64,000 bases of DNA. Source: Aquimonas sp. (GTDB taxonomy: Bacteria > Pseudomonadota > Gammaproteobacteria > Xanthomonadales > Xanthomonadaceae). Each line of letters starts with the position of its first letter. The first letter of the stretch is position 1. Below the pieces are notes generated by a model. That model did no database searches and was not told the origin of the DNA. It saw only the letters and a list, made by a program, of their open reading frames with translations. Shown here in pieces: positions 50,787 through 59,901 of this stretch. The translations under genes and the position numbers were made by a program. The stretch is taken from the NCBI GenBank assembly GCA_022241605.1, contig JAKOMQ010000007.1, positions 1 through 64,000 of the forward strand. The letters are read 5' to 3'.

Positions 50787-53584
50787 GCAGCGGCCTCGCC
50801 CTCGTCGGCCCGCCTCAGCACCGCCACTGGCTGTGCCCAGGGGTTGCCGGGGCGGCGCTTGCTGGTCACCAGGGTCAGCTCGGAGGGCTGGAACACGTTG
50901 ATGTTGTGGGTCACCGGCGTGGTCAGCACGTACTGCGCGCGGGTGGCCTTCAAGAACGCGCTGACCTTGTCGATGTTGAAGATGTCGAGATGGGCGAAGG
51001 GCTCGTCGATGAACACGAAGCCGCCCGGGCGGCTCTCGTCGCGCATCAGGGCCACCAGCAGCAGCAGGGATTTCATCACCTGCTGGCCGCCCGAGGCCTC
51101 GCCGTCGTCCATGCCGATCCAGCCCTTCTTGTCGAACTCGAAACGCACGATCAGGCCGGACTGCGCCAGCGCGAGGTCATCGCGACCGAACTCCGGCAGG
51201 TCGACGTCGACGCCGATGCCGGCCAGCTCGGCCAGATGCCGCAGGTTGCGAGCGTACTGGCGCAAGGTGGCGCGCAGCACGCTCAAGTAGGCGCCGCGCG
51301 CTTCCTCGGTGCTTCGGCGTGCGCGTTCGGCATGCGCGCCGCGGCGTTCCAAGTCGGTCTTCAGCGCCAGATGGTCGTCGGCCAGCTTGTCGCGCAGGCC
51401 GAGCACGTTGTCATCGGTTTCCCAGTGGCCTTCGCGCAGGCGGGCTTCAAGGCGATCGACCTCGCGGCGCACCGCCTGCGGAGACTCGTAGGCCTCGCGC
51501 AGTTCGGCCAGCGCGGCCACCGTGCGTTTCTCGAAGGCAATGCCGGCGCGCTTGTGGCGGAAGGCCAGCAGGCGCTGCAGCTGCTCCTGGCGTGCGCCCA
51601 GCAGGTTTCGCTCGGCCTCACTGCGCTGACGCTCTTCCTGCTTGAGCTCGCCGTCGAGGCGATCGCGCTCGCGTGAGTTCTGCTGGCGGCGCTGTTGGGC
51701 TTCGGTGAAGGCCGCTTCGGTAGCTGCGAAGGTTTCGGCGGCGCGCAGCACGGCGGCTTCCAGCAGCTCGCGCTGGCTTTCGGCCTCGGCAAATTCTTCG
51801 GCGCGGGCGGCCAGCTGGGTGCCGGCTTGGCTGCCCTTCAACTGGGCCTCGATCTCGTTGATGCGCTGGCTGAGCATCCGGCGCTCGTCGACCAGCTCCA
51901 GCAGCCGAGTCTCCAGCTCGGCCAGACGCGATTCGCCTTCACGCAGCTGGCGCTCTCGCGCGGCGGTGCCGAAGTAGCTGTCATCGACGCCGAGATGACG
52001 GCCGCCGCGGCGCTCCTTGTAGTAGCCGGCCGGCGTGATCCACTCCTGCTCTCGCGGCAGGTGCGCGCCGTGCTTGACCTCGTCGACGCGCTGGATGCGC
52101 TCGAGCTGGCGCGGCAGCCATTCCGGCGGCAGCGCGGTGAACTCGACCACGTCCAGCAGGCTGCCCGCCGCGGCCTTGCCGACCGGTGCGCGGTCGGCCA
52201 CCACGAAATGCTTGAAGCGCAGGCGCTCGCCGATGGCCCAGGCGGCTTCGCGGTCCTGCGGGCTTTCCAGCAGCACCACGTGGCGATAGCCGGCCAGCAC
52301 GCCCTCGACCGCGGCCTGCCAGGTCGGGTCGGTGATCTCCACGATCTCGCTGAGCATGCGATGGGCGATGCCGGCACGGTCCAGTTCGGCGCGGAACTGG
52401 CTTTCAAACTCGGGCACGTAGCGACGACCGCTGCGCCAGGCCTGCAGGCGGCTTTTCAGCGATTCCAGCTCGCGGTGGGTCGACTGTTCCTCGCTGCCCA
52501 GCTGTCCTGCCCGCGCGCGCAGGGCTTGGCCCTCTTCGCTGAGCGCGCGGACGTCAACCTGATCCTGGGTTTCGAGCTGCGCATTCAGGCGGTCGCGCTG
52601 CTGCAGAACGACCGAGTTGGCGGTATGCGCGGCGCGGGTGCGCTCGAGCGCCTTCATCGCCGCCTGCCGCGCCTCTTCGGCGGCGCCCTGTTCGGCGCGC
52701 AGGCGCAGTTCGCCTTCGTCGCATTCGGCGATTAGATGCACCAGCTCGCTGCGTTCCGCCAGCAGCTCACGGGCCTTGCGGCGCTGTACGGACAGCTGTG
52801 GGCGCGCATTGCGGATCACCGCCAGCTGCTCGGCCAGCTCGACCCGCGGCAGCACGTCGATCATCAGGTCCTGGCGCTCGCGCTTCAGCGCCTGCCACTC
52901 CCCGTAGGCGCGCGCACGACCCTCGGCGGCCTGCAGGCTGACCCCCAGCAGGTTGAGCTGATGGTTGAGCGAGGCCAGCTCGCGCTCGGCCTCTTCCTGC
53001 TCGTTGCGCGCGCGCTGATAGTCGTCCAGCGTGGCTTTGTCGCCGAACACGTCGAAGACCAGATCCAGCAGGGCGCGCGGCGAGAGCTGGCAGAGCTTGT
53101 CGGTGGCACCCTGTTCCAGCGTGAGCACTCGCCGGATCGCGCCTGACAGACCGGCGGCTTCCAGACGGATGCGGTAGTCGCGCAGGCCGATCCACTCGCC
53201 GCGCTGGTCGGCCTCCTCAATGCTGGCCGAGCCGGCCAGGATGGCGAACTGCCGCGTCCACTCGCCCCCCTTTTTCTGGATGCGGCAGAACAGGGTGGCC
53301 TGGCTGTCCATCACCGGGAAGAACGGCCGCGCGCCGGTCGGCCCCGGCGTGTTGCCCACCACCGCGCGCAGCCAGGCGAAGGGCTTTCCGTTGTGGCGCA
53401 GATAGCTCTTGAAGTCGCGGTTGCCGGCGCAGTCGATGGTCAGCAGGGTGCGCAGCGCATCCAGCAGGGTGGTCTTGCCCGAACCGTTGGGGCCGACCAC
53501 GGTGATGATGTGGGCGTCCATCGGCAGGCTGAAGCGCTCCCAGTAGTCCCAGTGGACGACTTCGAGCTCGCGGAATTCGAACAT
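50783..53584 (-). CDS. mksB: SMC-like ATPase of a MukB/MksB-type condensin
   Basis: The 933-residue protein has the SMC layout. An N-terminal Walker A (VVGPNGSGKTTLLDAL, about 30-45) is followed by long coiled coils. A hinge-like middle (about 400-500) contains WQAAVEGVLAGYRHVVLLES. A second coil leads to a C-terminal ATPase half with the signature ASGGQQVMKSLLLL and Walker B FVFIDEPFAHLD. It is shorter than classical SMC or MukB, as MksB proteins tend to be. I chose the ATG at 53584 (MFEFRELEVVHWDYWERFSL), 4 bases after the mksE stop; an upstream extension is a shadow. It is the last gene of a kleisin-MksE-MksB set. Confidence 0.85.
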   Translation of the reverse strand: MFEFRELEVVHWDYWERFSLPMDAHIITVVGPNGSGKTTLLDALRTLLTIDCAGNRDFKSYLRHNGKPFAWLRAVVGNTPGPTGARPFFPVMDSQATLFCRIQKKGGEWTRQFAILAGSASIEEADQRGEWIGLRDYRIRLEAAGLSGAIRRVLTLEQGATDKLCQLSPRALLDLVFDVFGDKATLDDYQRARNEQEEAERELASLNHQLNLLGVSLQAAEGRARAYGEWQALKRERQDLMIDVLPRVELAEQLAVIRNARPQLSVQRRKARELLAERSELVHLIAECDEGELRLRAEQGAAEEARQAAMKALERTRAAHTANSVVLQQRDRLNAQLETQDQVDVRALSEEGQALRARAGQLGSEEQSTHRELESLKSRLQAWRSGRRYVPEFESQFRAELDRAGIAHRMLSEIVEITDPTWQAAVEGVLAGYRHVVLLESPQDREAAWAIGERLRFKHFVVADRAPVGKAAAGSLLDVVEFTALPPEWLPRQLERIQRVDEVKHGAHLPREQEWITPAGYYKERRGGRHLGVDDSYFGTAARERQLREGESRLAELETRLLELVDERRMLSQRINEIEAQLKGSQAGTQLAARAEEFAEAESQRELLEAAVLRAAETFAATEAAFTEAQQRRQQNSRERDRLDGELKQEERQRSEAERNLLGARQEQLQRLLAFRHKRAGIAFEKRTVAALAELREAYESPQAVRREVDRLEARLREGHWETDDNVLGLRDKLADDHLALKTDLERRGAHAERARRSTEEARGAYLSVLRATLRQYARNLRHLAELAGIGVDVDLPEFGRDDLALAQSGLIVRFEFDKKGWIGMDDGEASGGQQVMKSLLLLVALMRDESRPGGFVFIDEPFAHLDIFNIDKVSAFLKATRAQYVLTTPVTHNINVFQPSELTLVTSKRRPGNPWAQPVAVLRRADEGEAAA

Positions 53585-53588
53585 GGCC

Positions 53589-54377
53589 TCAGGCTCCCTG
53601 CGGGCTGCTGTCGGTGCCGGCGTCCATCGCCAGCGGCGCATTCCAGCCGGCCTCGTCGGCGTCGGCATCGGGCAGTGGGCTGTCTTCGTCGTCGGTTGAT
53701 GGCAGCGGCATCTCCGCCAGTCGGATGGCGCGCTCGGCGCGGGCGGCGGGGCTGAGGATGTCGACCAGCGCGCCATCCAGAATGCGGCGGCTGGTGCGCT
53801 CGTAGTCAAAGGCAAGATCCAGCAGCGGGCCCTCGCTCAGCTCACCGGCGCGGCGCTGGATGAAGCCGTGACGCGCCAGCACGCCAAGGTTGACGTTGAC
53901 CGCCATCTTGCCGCCGAGCCTGTCGGCGAAGTCGGCGATCAGGGTGCGCTCGCTCAGGCTGGGCGCCACGCCGGCATGCACGGGGATGGGTTTTTCCTCG
54001 GCAAACATCTGTGCCTGCTGGGCGCCGGCGTAATCGGCGTCCTGCCGCTCCACCTGGCGCTGGCGCTTGGGCAGGATGATCAGCGCCCACAGCACCACCA
54101 GCAGCGCCATCGCGTTGCGATCGAGCTGCAGCTGGTTTGAGAGCCAGCCCTGGTCGTGGGCGAAGATCGCCTTTTCCTGCGCGCGCGCCAGCGCCACGCC
54201 GATGTGCGCGGCATAGGGATGCTCGCGCAGCACCAGTCCCGCGGCTTCGAGACGCTTGTTGAGGTCGGCGCGGAAGGGCTCGTCCAGCAGTGCGCGGCGC
54301 GCAAGCTCGTCCTCGCGCGGCAGCCAGCGCTGGGCCAGCAGGCGGGCAATCAGGGTGGCAACAGGGTCCTGCATCAT
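53589..54377 (-). CDS. mksE: MksE-like winged-helix subunit of the condensin
   Basis: The 262-residue protein has an N-terminal helical segment (VATLIARLLAQRWLPREDEL), a middle region with LQLDRNAMALLVVLWALIIL and RTLIADFADRLGGKMAVNVN, and an acidic C-terminal tail. Size, winged-helix-like content and position between a kleisin-like gene and an SMC gene fit MksE/JetB. It overlaps the kleisin gene by 4 bases (two adjacent ATGs, at 54377 and 54374). Assignment rests mainly on operon context. Confidence 0.75.
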   Translation of the reverse strand: MMQDPVATLIARLLAQRWLPREDELARRALLDEPFRADLNKRLEAAGLVLREHPYAAHIGVALARAQEKAIFAHDQGWLSNQLQLDRNAMALLVVLWALIILPKRQRQVERQDADYAGAQQAQMFAEEKPIPVHAGVAPSLSERTLIADFADRLGGKMAVNVNLGVLARHGFIQRRAGELSEGPLLDLAFDYERTSRRILDGALVDILSPAARAERAIRLAEMPLPSTDDEDSPLPDADADEAGWNAPLAMDAGTDSSPQGA

Positions 54378-55681
54378 TCCTCCGCGGGGGCCATGAGCGG
54401 CCGCACGTCACCTGCGCTCATCAGCGCGATGCCGCCGCGCCCGCGCAGGTCGATCTTGTCGTTGCTGAAAGTGACGCGCAGCGCAAGCCGCGCGATGTCT
54501 GCTGCCGGGCCGTCGAGCGCAGCCGACTCGGGGTCGCCGAGCAGGCCGAGCAGCGACAGCCGATAGGCGCTGCCGGCGTAATCCTCGCCGGGCACGAGCT
54601 TGGACAGCGCGGTCTCGCGGCGCACCTCGCCCAACTCTTCGCGCCAGCGCTGCAGGCGGCTGGTGTCTTCGGTCTCGACCGGCAGCGCATCGGTGCGCGG
54701 TGCCTTGGCGCCGTCGGGCAGGGCCGAGATCAGCTGGGCGGCGCGCTCGCGGTCGACCAGCTCGAACTCGGCGACGTCCAGCGCGATCTGATCCTGGATG
54801 AAAGCAGGGCGCGGCGGTGCGATCCACAGTTCGCTCGCGAATTCGGCGAGCCGATCCGCGGACTGATCGCGCAGCCAGCCCACCAGGTCGGAGGAGGACA
54901 GGCCCGACTGCCCCAGATGGATGCGGTCGCGGTCGATCTGGTTGAGTGCGCGGGCGAACACGCTGGCCTGCCGCAGCAGGGCCGACTGTGCGCGGCCGAC
55001 GGCCTGCGCAAGCCGGTGCGTGCTGGGGTGGAGATCAAGGTCGGGGTCAGCGGTGATCTTGCGCACCACCTCGGTGCCGCGCTCGACCCACTGCCAGACC
55101 TGGTCGAGCCGGGCCGAGGCCGCGCGGATGCGGTACTCCGAGCCCGACAGCACGGCGCGGTCGAAGTCGTCGCGCAGTTCAGTGAGCCGCGACAGCAGGT
55201 GCGAGAGCTCGTCCGAGGGCAGCACCCCGACCGCCTGGCTGGCCGCGATCTGAGCGGTGAGATAGCCCACGCCGTCGTGATCGAAGGCCTCGAACTCCAG
55301 CAGGGTCGAGAGCGCGGCCAGCGTCTTGCGGCCCAAGGGGCTGACCCGGTAACGCTGGATTTCGGCCTCCCAGACCACCAGCTCGTGGTCCTTCAGTCGG
55401 CCGAGGATGGTGTCGAGCTTGACCGGGTCGAGGTAGCACAGCTGCTCTCGCACTTCAGCCGGGCTGATGTCCGGTGGGTCGATGCGCGATCCCAGCGTGC
55501 GCAGCACCAGCAGGCGCGCCAGCACCGCGCCCTCGCCGCCGTGGAACAGGGCCGAGAACGCGCGCAGCAGCTCGCGGCCGCGCAGCAGCAGGGCCAGCCC
55601 TGGCAGCGCGTCGGCGCTGAAGCCGGGTGCCAGGAAGTCGTTGAGACGATCGTCAGGGGATTCGGTCACGGATAACGCCAT
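54374..55681 (-). CDS. mksF: MksF-like kleisin subunit of the condensin
   Basis: The 435-residue helical protein shows winged-helix-type N-terminal content (VLARLLVLRTLGSRIDPPDI and REQLCYLDPVKLDTILGRLK). It then has a long helical middle and a C-terminal domain with LLGLLGDPESAALDGPAADI. It is the first gene in an operon with the MksE- and MksB-like genes, the usual order for Mks and Wadjet systems. I chose the ATG at 55681 (MALSVTESPDDRLN); a longer frame to 55825 crosses the divergent promoter region. Residue-level family evidence is modest. Confidence 0.75.
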   Translation of the reverse strand: MALSVTESPDDRLNDFLAPGFSADALPGLALLLRGRELLRAFSALFHGGEGAVLARLLVLRTLGSRIDPPDISPAEVREQLCYLDPVKLDTILGRLKDHELVVWEAEIQRYRVSPLGRKTLAALSTLLEFEAFDHDGVGYLTAQIAASQAVGVLPSDELSHLLSRLTELRDDFDRAVLSGSEYRIRAASARLDQVWQWVERGTEVVRKITADPDLDLHPSTHRLAQAVGRAQSALLRQASVFARALNQIDRDRIHLGQSGLSSSDLVGWLRDQSADRLAEFASELWIAPPRPAFIQDQIALDVAEFELVDRERAAQLISALPDGAKAPRTDALPVETEDTSRLQRWREELGEVRRETALSKLVPGEDYAGSAYRLSLLGLLGDPESAALDGPAADIARLALRVTFSNDKIDLRGRGGIALMSAGDVRPLMAPAEE

Positions 55682-55768
55682 GCCGCCGGCGAGCGGGGCG
55701 GCGTAGGGTGGTGCAAAGTCCGGTGGGCCGCAAGCCGGCGACGGCGGGGCGTGCCGGCATCCATGCAC

Positions 55769-55777
55769 TGCTATTCT
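55769..55777 (+). promoter_or_regulatory. candidate extended -10 of the Ser/Thr kinase gene
   Basis: TGCTATTCT lies 26 bases before the ATG of the kinase gene, in the 121-base divergent region shared with the condensin operon. No clear -35 is visible. Confidence 0.3.
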
Positions 55778-55802
55778 CTGCGGATTCCGGACCCACCATG
55801 GC

Positions 55803-58286
55803 ATGAGCCCCAGCACGCCCGACATCCCCGGCTACCGCGTCCTGCGCCCGCTCGGCCGCGGCGGCATGTCCACGGTCTATCTCGCCCTGCAGGAATCCGT
55901 GCAGCGCGAGGTCGCGCTGAAGATCATGGCGGGTGTGCTGCTGGGCGATGAAGAGTTCAGCCATCGTTTCCTGCGTGAGGCCCGAATCGCCGCCAGCCTG
56001 CGCCACCCCAACGTGGTGCATGTCTACGACGTCGGCCAGCACGGCGAACAGCACTACATCGCCATGGAGCACCTGCCCGGCGGCCCTGTGCTGGCGAGGC
56101 GCGGCCCGCGCCGCGATTTCGGTTTTGCGCTGAGGGCGGTGCGCGAGATCGCCAGCGCGCTCGACTATGCGCATCGGCGTGGCGTAGTGCATCGAGACAT
56201 CAAGCCGGACAACATCCTGCTCAGGGAGGACGGCAGCGCCGTATTGACCGACTTCGGCATCGCGCGGGCCGGTGACTCGCAGCGCATGACCCGCACCGGC
56301 GCGATCATCGGAACCCCGCACTACATGAGCCCCGAGCAGGCGCGCGGCCAGGCGCTGGACGGTCGTTCCGATCTCTACAGCCTGGGCGTGGTGTTTTACC
56401 AGCTGCTGGTCGGCGAAGTGCCCTACCAGGCCGATGATTCCGTGGCGGTCGGGATCATGCACATCACAGCGCCTTTGCCGAGGCTCCGCTCCGGGCTGTC
56501 CGAGCTGCAGCCTTTGTTCGACCGCTTGCTTGCCAAAGAGCCTGTCGATCGCTTCCAGACAGGGGTCGAACTGGCTGCTGCGCTTGAGCCGTTCGCCAGC
56601 CGGCACTTCGATCTGCCCGAGCCCCGCAGCTCGCGCGAACGCAACGGTCCCGCAGGGCCGGCAGCCGCCACAGTGGTGACAGTGGATCCGGGCGACGCCG
56701 GCGGGCCGCGCCTTGGGTCGCTCGAAGGCGTTGACGTCGCGCGCGGGCCGCGTCGCCGAGCCCTCCGCGCGGTCGCGGCGCCAGCGCGAGGTTGGCGCGG
56801 GCTGTGGCTGCTGCTGGCCGTGCTCACCTTGGGGCTTGCGCTGGGTGCGTTCTGGCTTCAAGGCGGGTTCACGGCAGAGTGGTCGGGGTCGGAGCGGGCG
56901 GCACGCCTGGCCGAGGCCGAAGCCGCCTTCATGGCCGGACGCCTGCAGCAGGATGGTGCCGGGGCCGGCGCGGCCGAGATCTATGCTGCCGTGCTGGCGG
57001 CGGAGCCCGACCATGAGGCTGCGCGCGAGGGAATGCGCAGGGTGGCGCAGGCGCTGCTGGAGCAGGCCGGCCGGGCTGTCGAGGAGGGACGCGTCGCAGA
57101 GGCGCGCAGTCTCATTGAGCGCGCTCGCGAGCTGGGTGCGGACGGTAGCCGTATCAGCAGCCTGCAGCTGGCCCTTGCATCCGCCGACGCCGGCGAGACG
57201 CAACTTCTTGCGCTTTCCCGGCTGCTGGATGAAGCCTCGCTGGCGCTGGCTGATGGTCGGATTGAAACGCCCGAAACCGGCGCGATCGCACTGTACGGCC
57301 GCGCTCTCGAACTTGACCCCGGCAATGCGCTGGCCCGGGCGGGGCTCCGGCAGGCCTTGGCGCCGATGTTGAATCGAGCCGAGCAGGCGATCGAGGCCGG
57401 GGACTTTCCGAGTGCCGAGCGTCAGCTTGCACAGGTTTCACAGCTGGTTCCGTCCCACCTGGAGCTTCCGGATCTTCGCGGCCGCCTGGCAGAGGCGCGT
57501 TCGACGCGGGCGGAAGAGCTACGCGGCTTGCTGAACGCAGCGCGCGAACGCGAACGTCTCGGCCAACTCACGCTGCCCGTCGGCGCGAGCGCCAGGGACG
57601 CGTATACCGCGGTACTGAACCTGCAGCCGGATCACCCCGAGGCGCAGGCCGGGCTGCGGCGGCTGGGTCAGTCACTGCTCAGACGCGCCGAGGCCGCCAG
57701 TGCCGATTTCGATTTCCTGACCGCGGAAACCGCGCTCGATGAGGCCGCTCGACTGCAGCCCCCGCCCTCGGGCCTGGCCGCGGCGAAGCAGCGGATGGAG
57801 GAGTCCCGCAGCCGATACGAGGCTCTACCGCGCGAGGGTGTGGCGGACGCGGCTCGCATCGATGCGCTGCTGGCGCAGGCGGAGGTGGCGCTGGCGGCGG
57901 GACGTCTGATGCAGCCGCCCGGGGAAAGCGCCTACGACGCCCTGCGCACGGTGCTGGCGCTGCAGCCACGCCAGCCGCGCGCCAGACAGCTGCTGGCGGA
58001 GCTGCCTGCGGAGGCTGATCGCCGGTTCGAGCAGGCAATGCGGGCAAGTCAGCTCGAAGTGGCCCTGCGTTACGTCGAGGCTCTGTCGGTGCTGGCGCCT
58101 GCCAGTGCGGAGTTCGCCGCCAACCGTCAGCGCCTGGCCGGCGCTTACGCGGGGCGTGCCGAGGAGCGCCTGGGGCGTGGTGAGCTCACGCAGGCACTGC
58201 GCGCTCTGGATCGTGCAGCCGAATTGGAGCCGAACCTGCGCGAGCTGCCCGCGCTCAGGGCCCGCCTTGAGCAGGCCGGAGGCTGA
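55803..58286 (+). CDS. membrane Ser/Thr protein kinase with a long TPR-like helical C-terminus
   Basis: The 827-residue protein has a complete Hanks-type kinase (about 8-270): LGRGGMSTVY, Lys40 in VALK, HRDIKPDN with Asp132, DFG at 150-152, and GTPHYMSPEQARG. One membrane helix follows at about 330-353 (GLWLLLAVLTLGLALGAFWL). The rest (about 360-827) is a series of alanine- and arginine-rich helical repeats resembling TPR units, with recurrent cores such as YAAVLAAEPDHEAAREGMRR, YTAVLNLQPDHPEAQAGLRR and LRTVLALQPRQPRARQLLAE. In this orientation the repeats are periplasmic, a likely protein-binding sensor. Its N-terminus closely resembles the kinase at 22161. The stop codon lies in the first pentamer of a long repeat element. 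Confidence 0.9.
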   Translation: MSPSTPDIPGYRVLRPLGRGGMSTVYLALQESVQREVALKIMAGVLLGDEEFSHRFLREARIAASLRHPNVVHVYDVGQHGEQHYIAMEHLPGGPVLARRGPRRDFGFALRAVREIASALDYAHRRGVVHRDIKPDNILLREDGSAVLTDFGIARAGDSQRMTRTGAIIGTPHYMSPEQARGQALDGRSDLYSLGVVFYQLLVGEVPYQADDSVAVGIMHITAPLPRLRSGLSELQPLFDRLLAKEPVDRFQTGVELAAALEPFASRHFDLPEPRSSRERNGPAGPAAATVVTVDPGDAGGPRLGSLEGVDVARGPRRRALRAVAAPARGWRGLWLLLAVLTLGLALGAFWLQGGFTAEWSGSERAARLAEAEAAFMAGRLQQDGAGAGAAEIYAAVLAAEPDHEAAREGMRRVAQALLEQAGRAVEEGRVAEARSLIERARELGADGSRISSLQLALASADAGETQLLALSRLLDEASLALADGRIETPETGAIALYGRALELDPGNALARAGLRQALAPMLNRAEQAIEAGDFPSAERQLAQVSQLVPSHLELPDLRGRLAEARSTRAEELRGLLNAARERERLGQLTLPVGASARDAYTAVLNLQPDHPEAQAGLRRLGQSLLRRAEAASADFDFLTAETALDEAARLQPPPSGLAAAKQRMEESRSRYEALPREGVADAARIDALLAQAEVALAAGRLMQPPGESAYDALRTVLALQPRQPRARQLLAELPAEADRRFEQAMRASQLEVALRYVEALSVLAPASAEFAANRQRLAGAYAGRAEERLGRGELTQALRALDRAAELEPNLRELPALRARLEQAGG

Positions 58287-58470
58287 GAACATGTGAAAAA
58301 ACCATCCGCCTACGGCGGCCGCCGCTGGACGCCGGTGGCGGCAGCGCGCTAAGCGAATCCTGCGGTCATTTGGTTCACCAAACTCCCTTGTATTCACGCA
58401 CCGCGCTGCCGCCACGAGCGCCCAGCGACGCCCTCGCTACGGCGCCTGGATTTTTTTCACACCCTCTGAG
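58283..58470. repeat. long-form copy of the CTGAG-ended repeat (188 bp), contains a kinase stop
   Basis: It starts ctgagaacatgtgaaaaaac and ends ggatttttttcacaccctctgag. The inner perfect 14-bp inverted repeat gtggcggcagcgcg (58335-58348) / cgcgctgccgccac (58402-58415) surrounds tgcggtcatttggttcacca. The kinase's TGA stop (58284-58286) is inside the first ctgag. The element fills the gap between two converging genes. Confidence 0.9.
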
Positions 58471-58491
58471 ATTTCCTCGCAACGCAAGGAT

Positions 58492-58878
58492 TCAGGCAGA
58501 CGCCGCGCTGTCGATGAGCAGGATTGCCGCAACCCGTCGACCTTCGAATGCCAGCAGGTTGTAGGTGCGAGCCGCTGCAGCGTTGTCCATTGCCTCCAGC
58601 CCCACGCCGTGCTGCAGGAAGCTCGCCAGCAGTGCAGGGGGTGCAAGCTGCTGACGTTCGCCTGTGCCCAACAGCACCAGTTCGGGGGCGAGCGCCAGAA
58701 TCTGCTGGACCAGGTTGGGATCGATCTCGGCGATGCGGCGCGCCGGCAGGTCCTGCCACACGCGATCCGGCATGACCAGCAGGCTGCGGCCGAACTCAAG
58801 GTCGTCAATGCGTACGCTGCTGGACGCCACCCAGCGGATGACGTGGATACCCTCGGCGCGCTCTTCGGCTAGCGGCAT
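58492..58878 (-). CDS. Mth938-like domain protein
   Basis: The 128-residue protein resembles the Mth938/DUF498 family (relatives of the mitochondrial complex I assembly factor NDUFAF3). Features are RVWQDLPARRIAEIDPNLV, then LVLLGTGERQQLAPPALLAS and VGLEAMDNAAAARTYNLLAF, the last being the conserved MDTxxAxRTYN-type motif. I chose the ATG at 58878, with GAGGG upstream. It lies just 10 bases after yhbY in the same direction. Its bacterial role is not established. Confidence 0.87.
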   Translation of the reverse strand: MPLAEERAEGIHVIRWVASSSVRIDDLEFGRSLLVMPDRVWQDLPARRIAEIDPNLVQQILALAPELVLLGTGERQQLAPPALLASFLQHGVGLEAMDNAAAARTYNLLAFEGRRVAAILLIDSAASA

Positions 58879-58888
58879 CCGCGTGCCC

Positions 58889-59191
58889 TCAGCGCGGCAG
58901 CGTGATCTGCGGGCGCTCCCGCGAGCGGCGGAAGAGCGTGGCGATGTGGCCGATGCGTTGCACCAGCTGGGCGCCGGAGCGTGACTGCAGCTCTGCCACC
59001 AGTTCGTCACGCGATCCGCGATCCTCGGCGGTGACCTTCACCTTGACCAGCTCATGGTGTTCCAGCGCCAGGTCGAGTTCGGCCAGCACGCCCTCGGTGA
59101 GACCCTTGCCGCCGACCATCACCAGCGGCTTCAAGCCGTGCGAGAGGCCGCGCAGGAAGCGCTGCTGGGAGTTGCTGAGCTGCTGGAACAT
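58889..59191 (-). CDS. yhbY: CRM-domain RNA-binding protein YhbY
   Basis: The 100-residue protein is a single CRM (YhbY) domain with LSNSQQRFLRGLSHGLKPLV, then the GxxG loop in VGGKGLTEGVLAELDLALEH and VKVKVTAEDRGSRDELVAEL. It associates with ribosome precursors in known species. I chose the ATG at 59191. It is divergent from rlmE, exactly as in E. coli. Confidence 0.94.
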   Translation of the reverse strand: MFQQLSNSQQRFLRGLSHGLKPLVMVGGKGLTEGVLAELDLALEHHELVKVKVTAEDRGSRDELVAELQSRSGAQLVQRIGHIATLFRRSRERPQITLPR

Positions 59192-59247
59192 GGTCGAGGA
59201 TCGGGAAAGGGCCGCGCAGAGTATCATGCAGGAATCCCTCTCCAGAG

Positions 59248-59901
59248 ATGCACAAGGCCGTGAGCCGCACCAAGAGCAGTCGACGCTGGCTGGCCGAGCA
59301 CTTCGCTGATCCGTTCGTCAAGCGGGCGCAAGCGGAGGGCATGCGCTCGCGTGCGGTCTACAAGCTGGAAGAGCTGCTGGAACGCGATCAATTGCTGAAA
59401 GCTGGCATGCGCGTGGTGGATCTGGGCGCCGCGCCGGGGGGCTGGTCGCAACTGGTGCGCCGCGAGCTGGGGGACTCCGGGCATGTCATCGCGCTCGACA
59501 TACTGGAAATGCCGCCGATTGCCGGCGTTCACTTCATTCACGGCGATTTCAGAGAGCCGGAGCCACTGTCAGCGCTCGAATCCGCGCTTGACGGCCGCCT
59601 TGTCGACCTTGTGCTCTCGGACATGGCCCCCAATATGAGCGGGATGCCGGCAGTCGACGTACCTCGCAGCCTGCATCTCGTCGAACTCGCTCTCGATTTC
59701 GCCGATCAGCATCTGCGACCCGGCGGCACACTTTTGCTCAAGCTGTTCCAGGGTCCGGGTTCGGACGCTTTTCTGAAAGAGTTGCGCCTTCGCTACGCGA
59801 AGGTGCAGATCCGCAAACCCAAGGCTTCACGCAACCGCTCCCCCGAAGTCTACGCGCTGGCCACCGGTAAACGGGTCAGCGGAAATGAGGCCAGTAAATG
59901 A
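59248..59901 (+). CDS. rlmE: 23S rRNA 2'-O-methyltransferase RlmE (FtsJ/RrmJ)
   Basis: RlmE methylates the ribose of U2552 in 23S rRNA. The 217-residue protein has [20 protein letters not shown] with the catalytic Lys, then [15 protein letters not shown] (SAM motif I), [12 protein letters not shown] with the catalytic Asp, and [18 protein letters not shown] with the second Lys. [13 protein letters not shown] supplies the Glu of the K-D-K-E tetrad. It overlaps ftsH by 4 bases. Confidence 0.97.
   Translation: MHKAVSRTKSSRRWLAEHFADPFVKRAQAEGMRSRAVYKLEELLERDQLLKAGMRVVDLGAAPGGWSQLVRRELGDSGHVIALDILEMPPIAGVHFIHGDFREPEPLSALESALDGRLVDLVLSDMAPNMSGMPAVDVPRSLHLVELALDFADQHLRPGGTLLLKLFQGPGSDAFLKELRLRYAKVQIRKPKASRNRSPEVYALATGKRVSGNEASK

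Noticed and set aside
50783..55681. A complete Wadjet (JetABCD) defence system
   Set aside because: No JetD/MksG-like nuclease is encoded on either side; the next genes are a kinase and unrelated membrane proteins.
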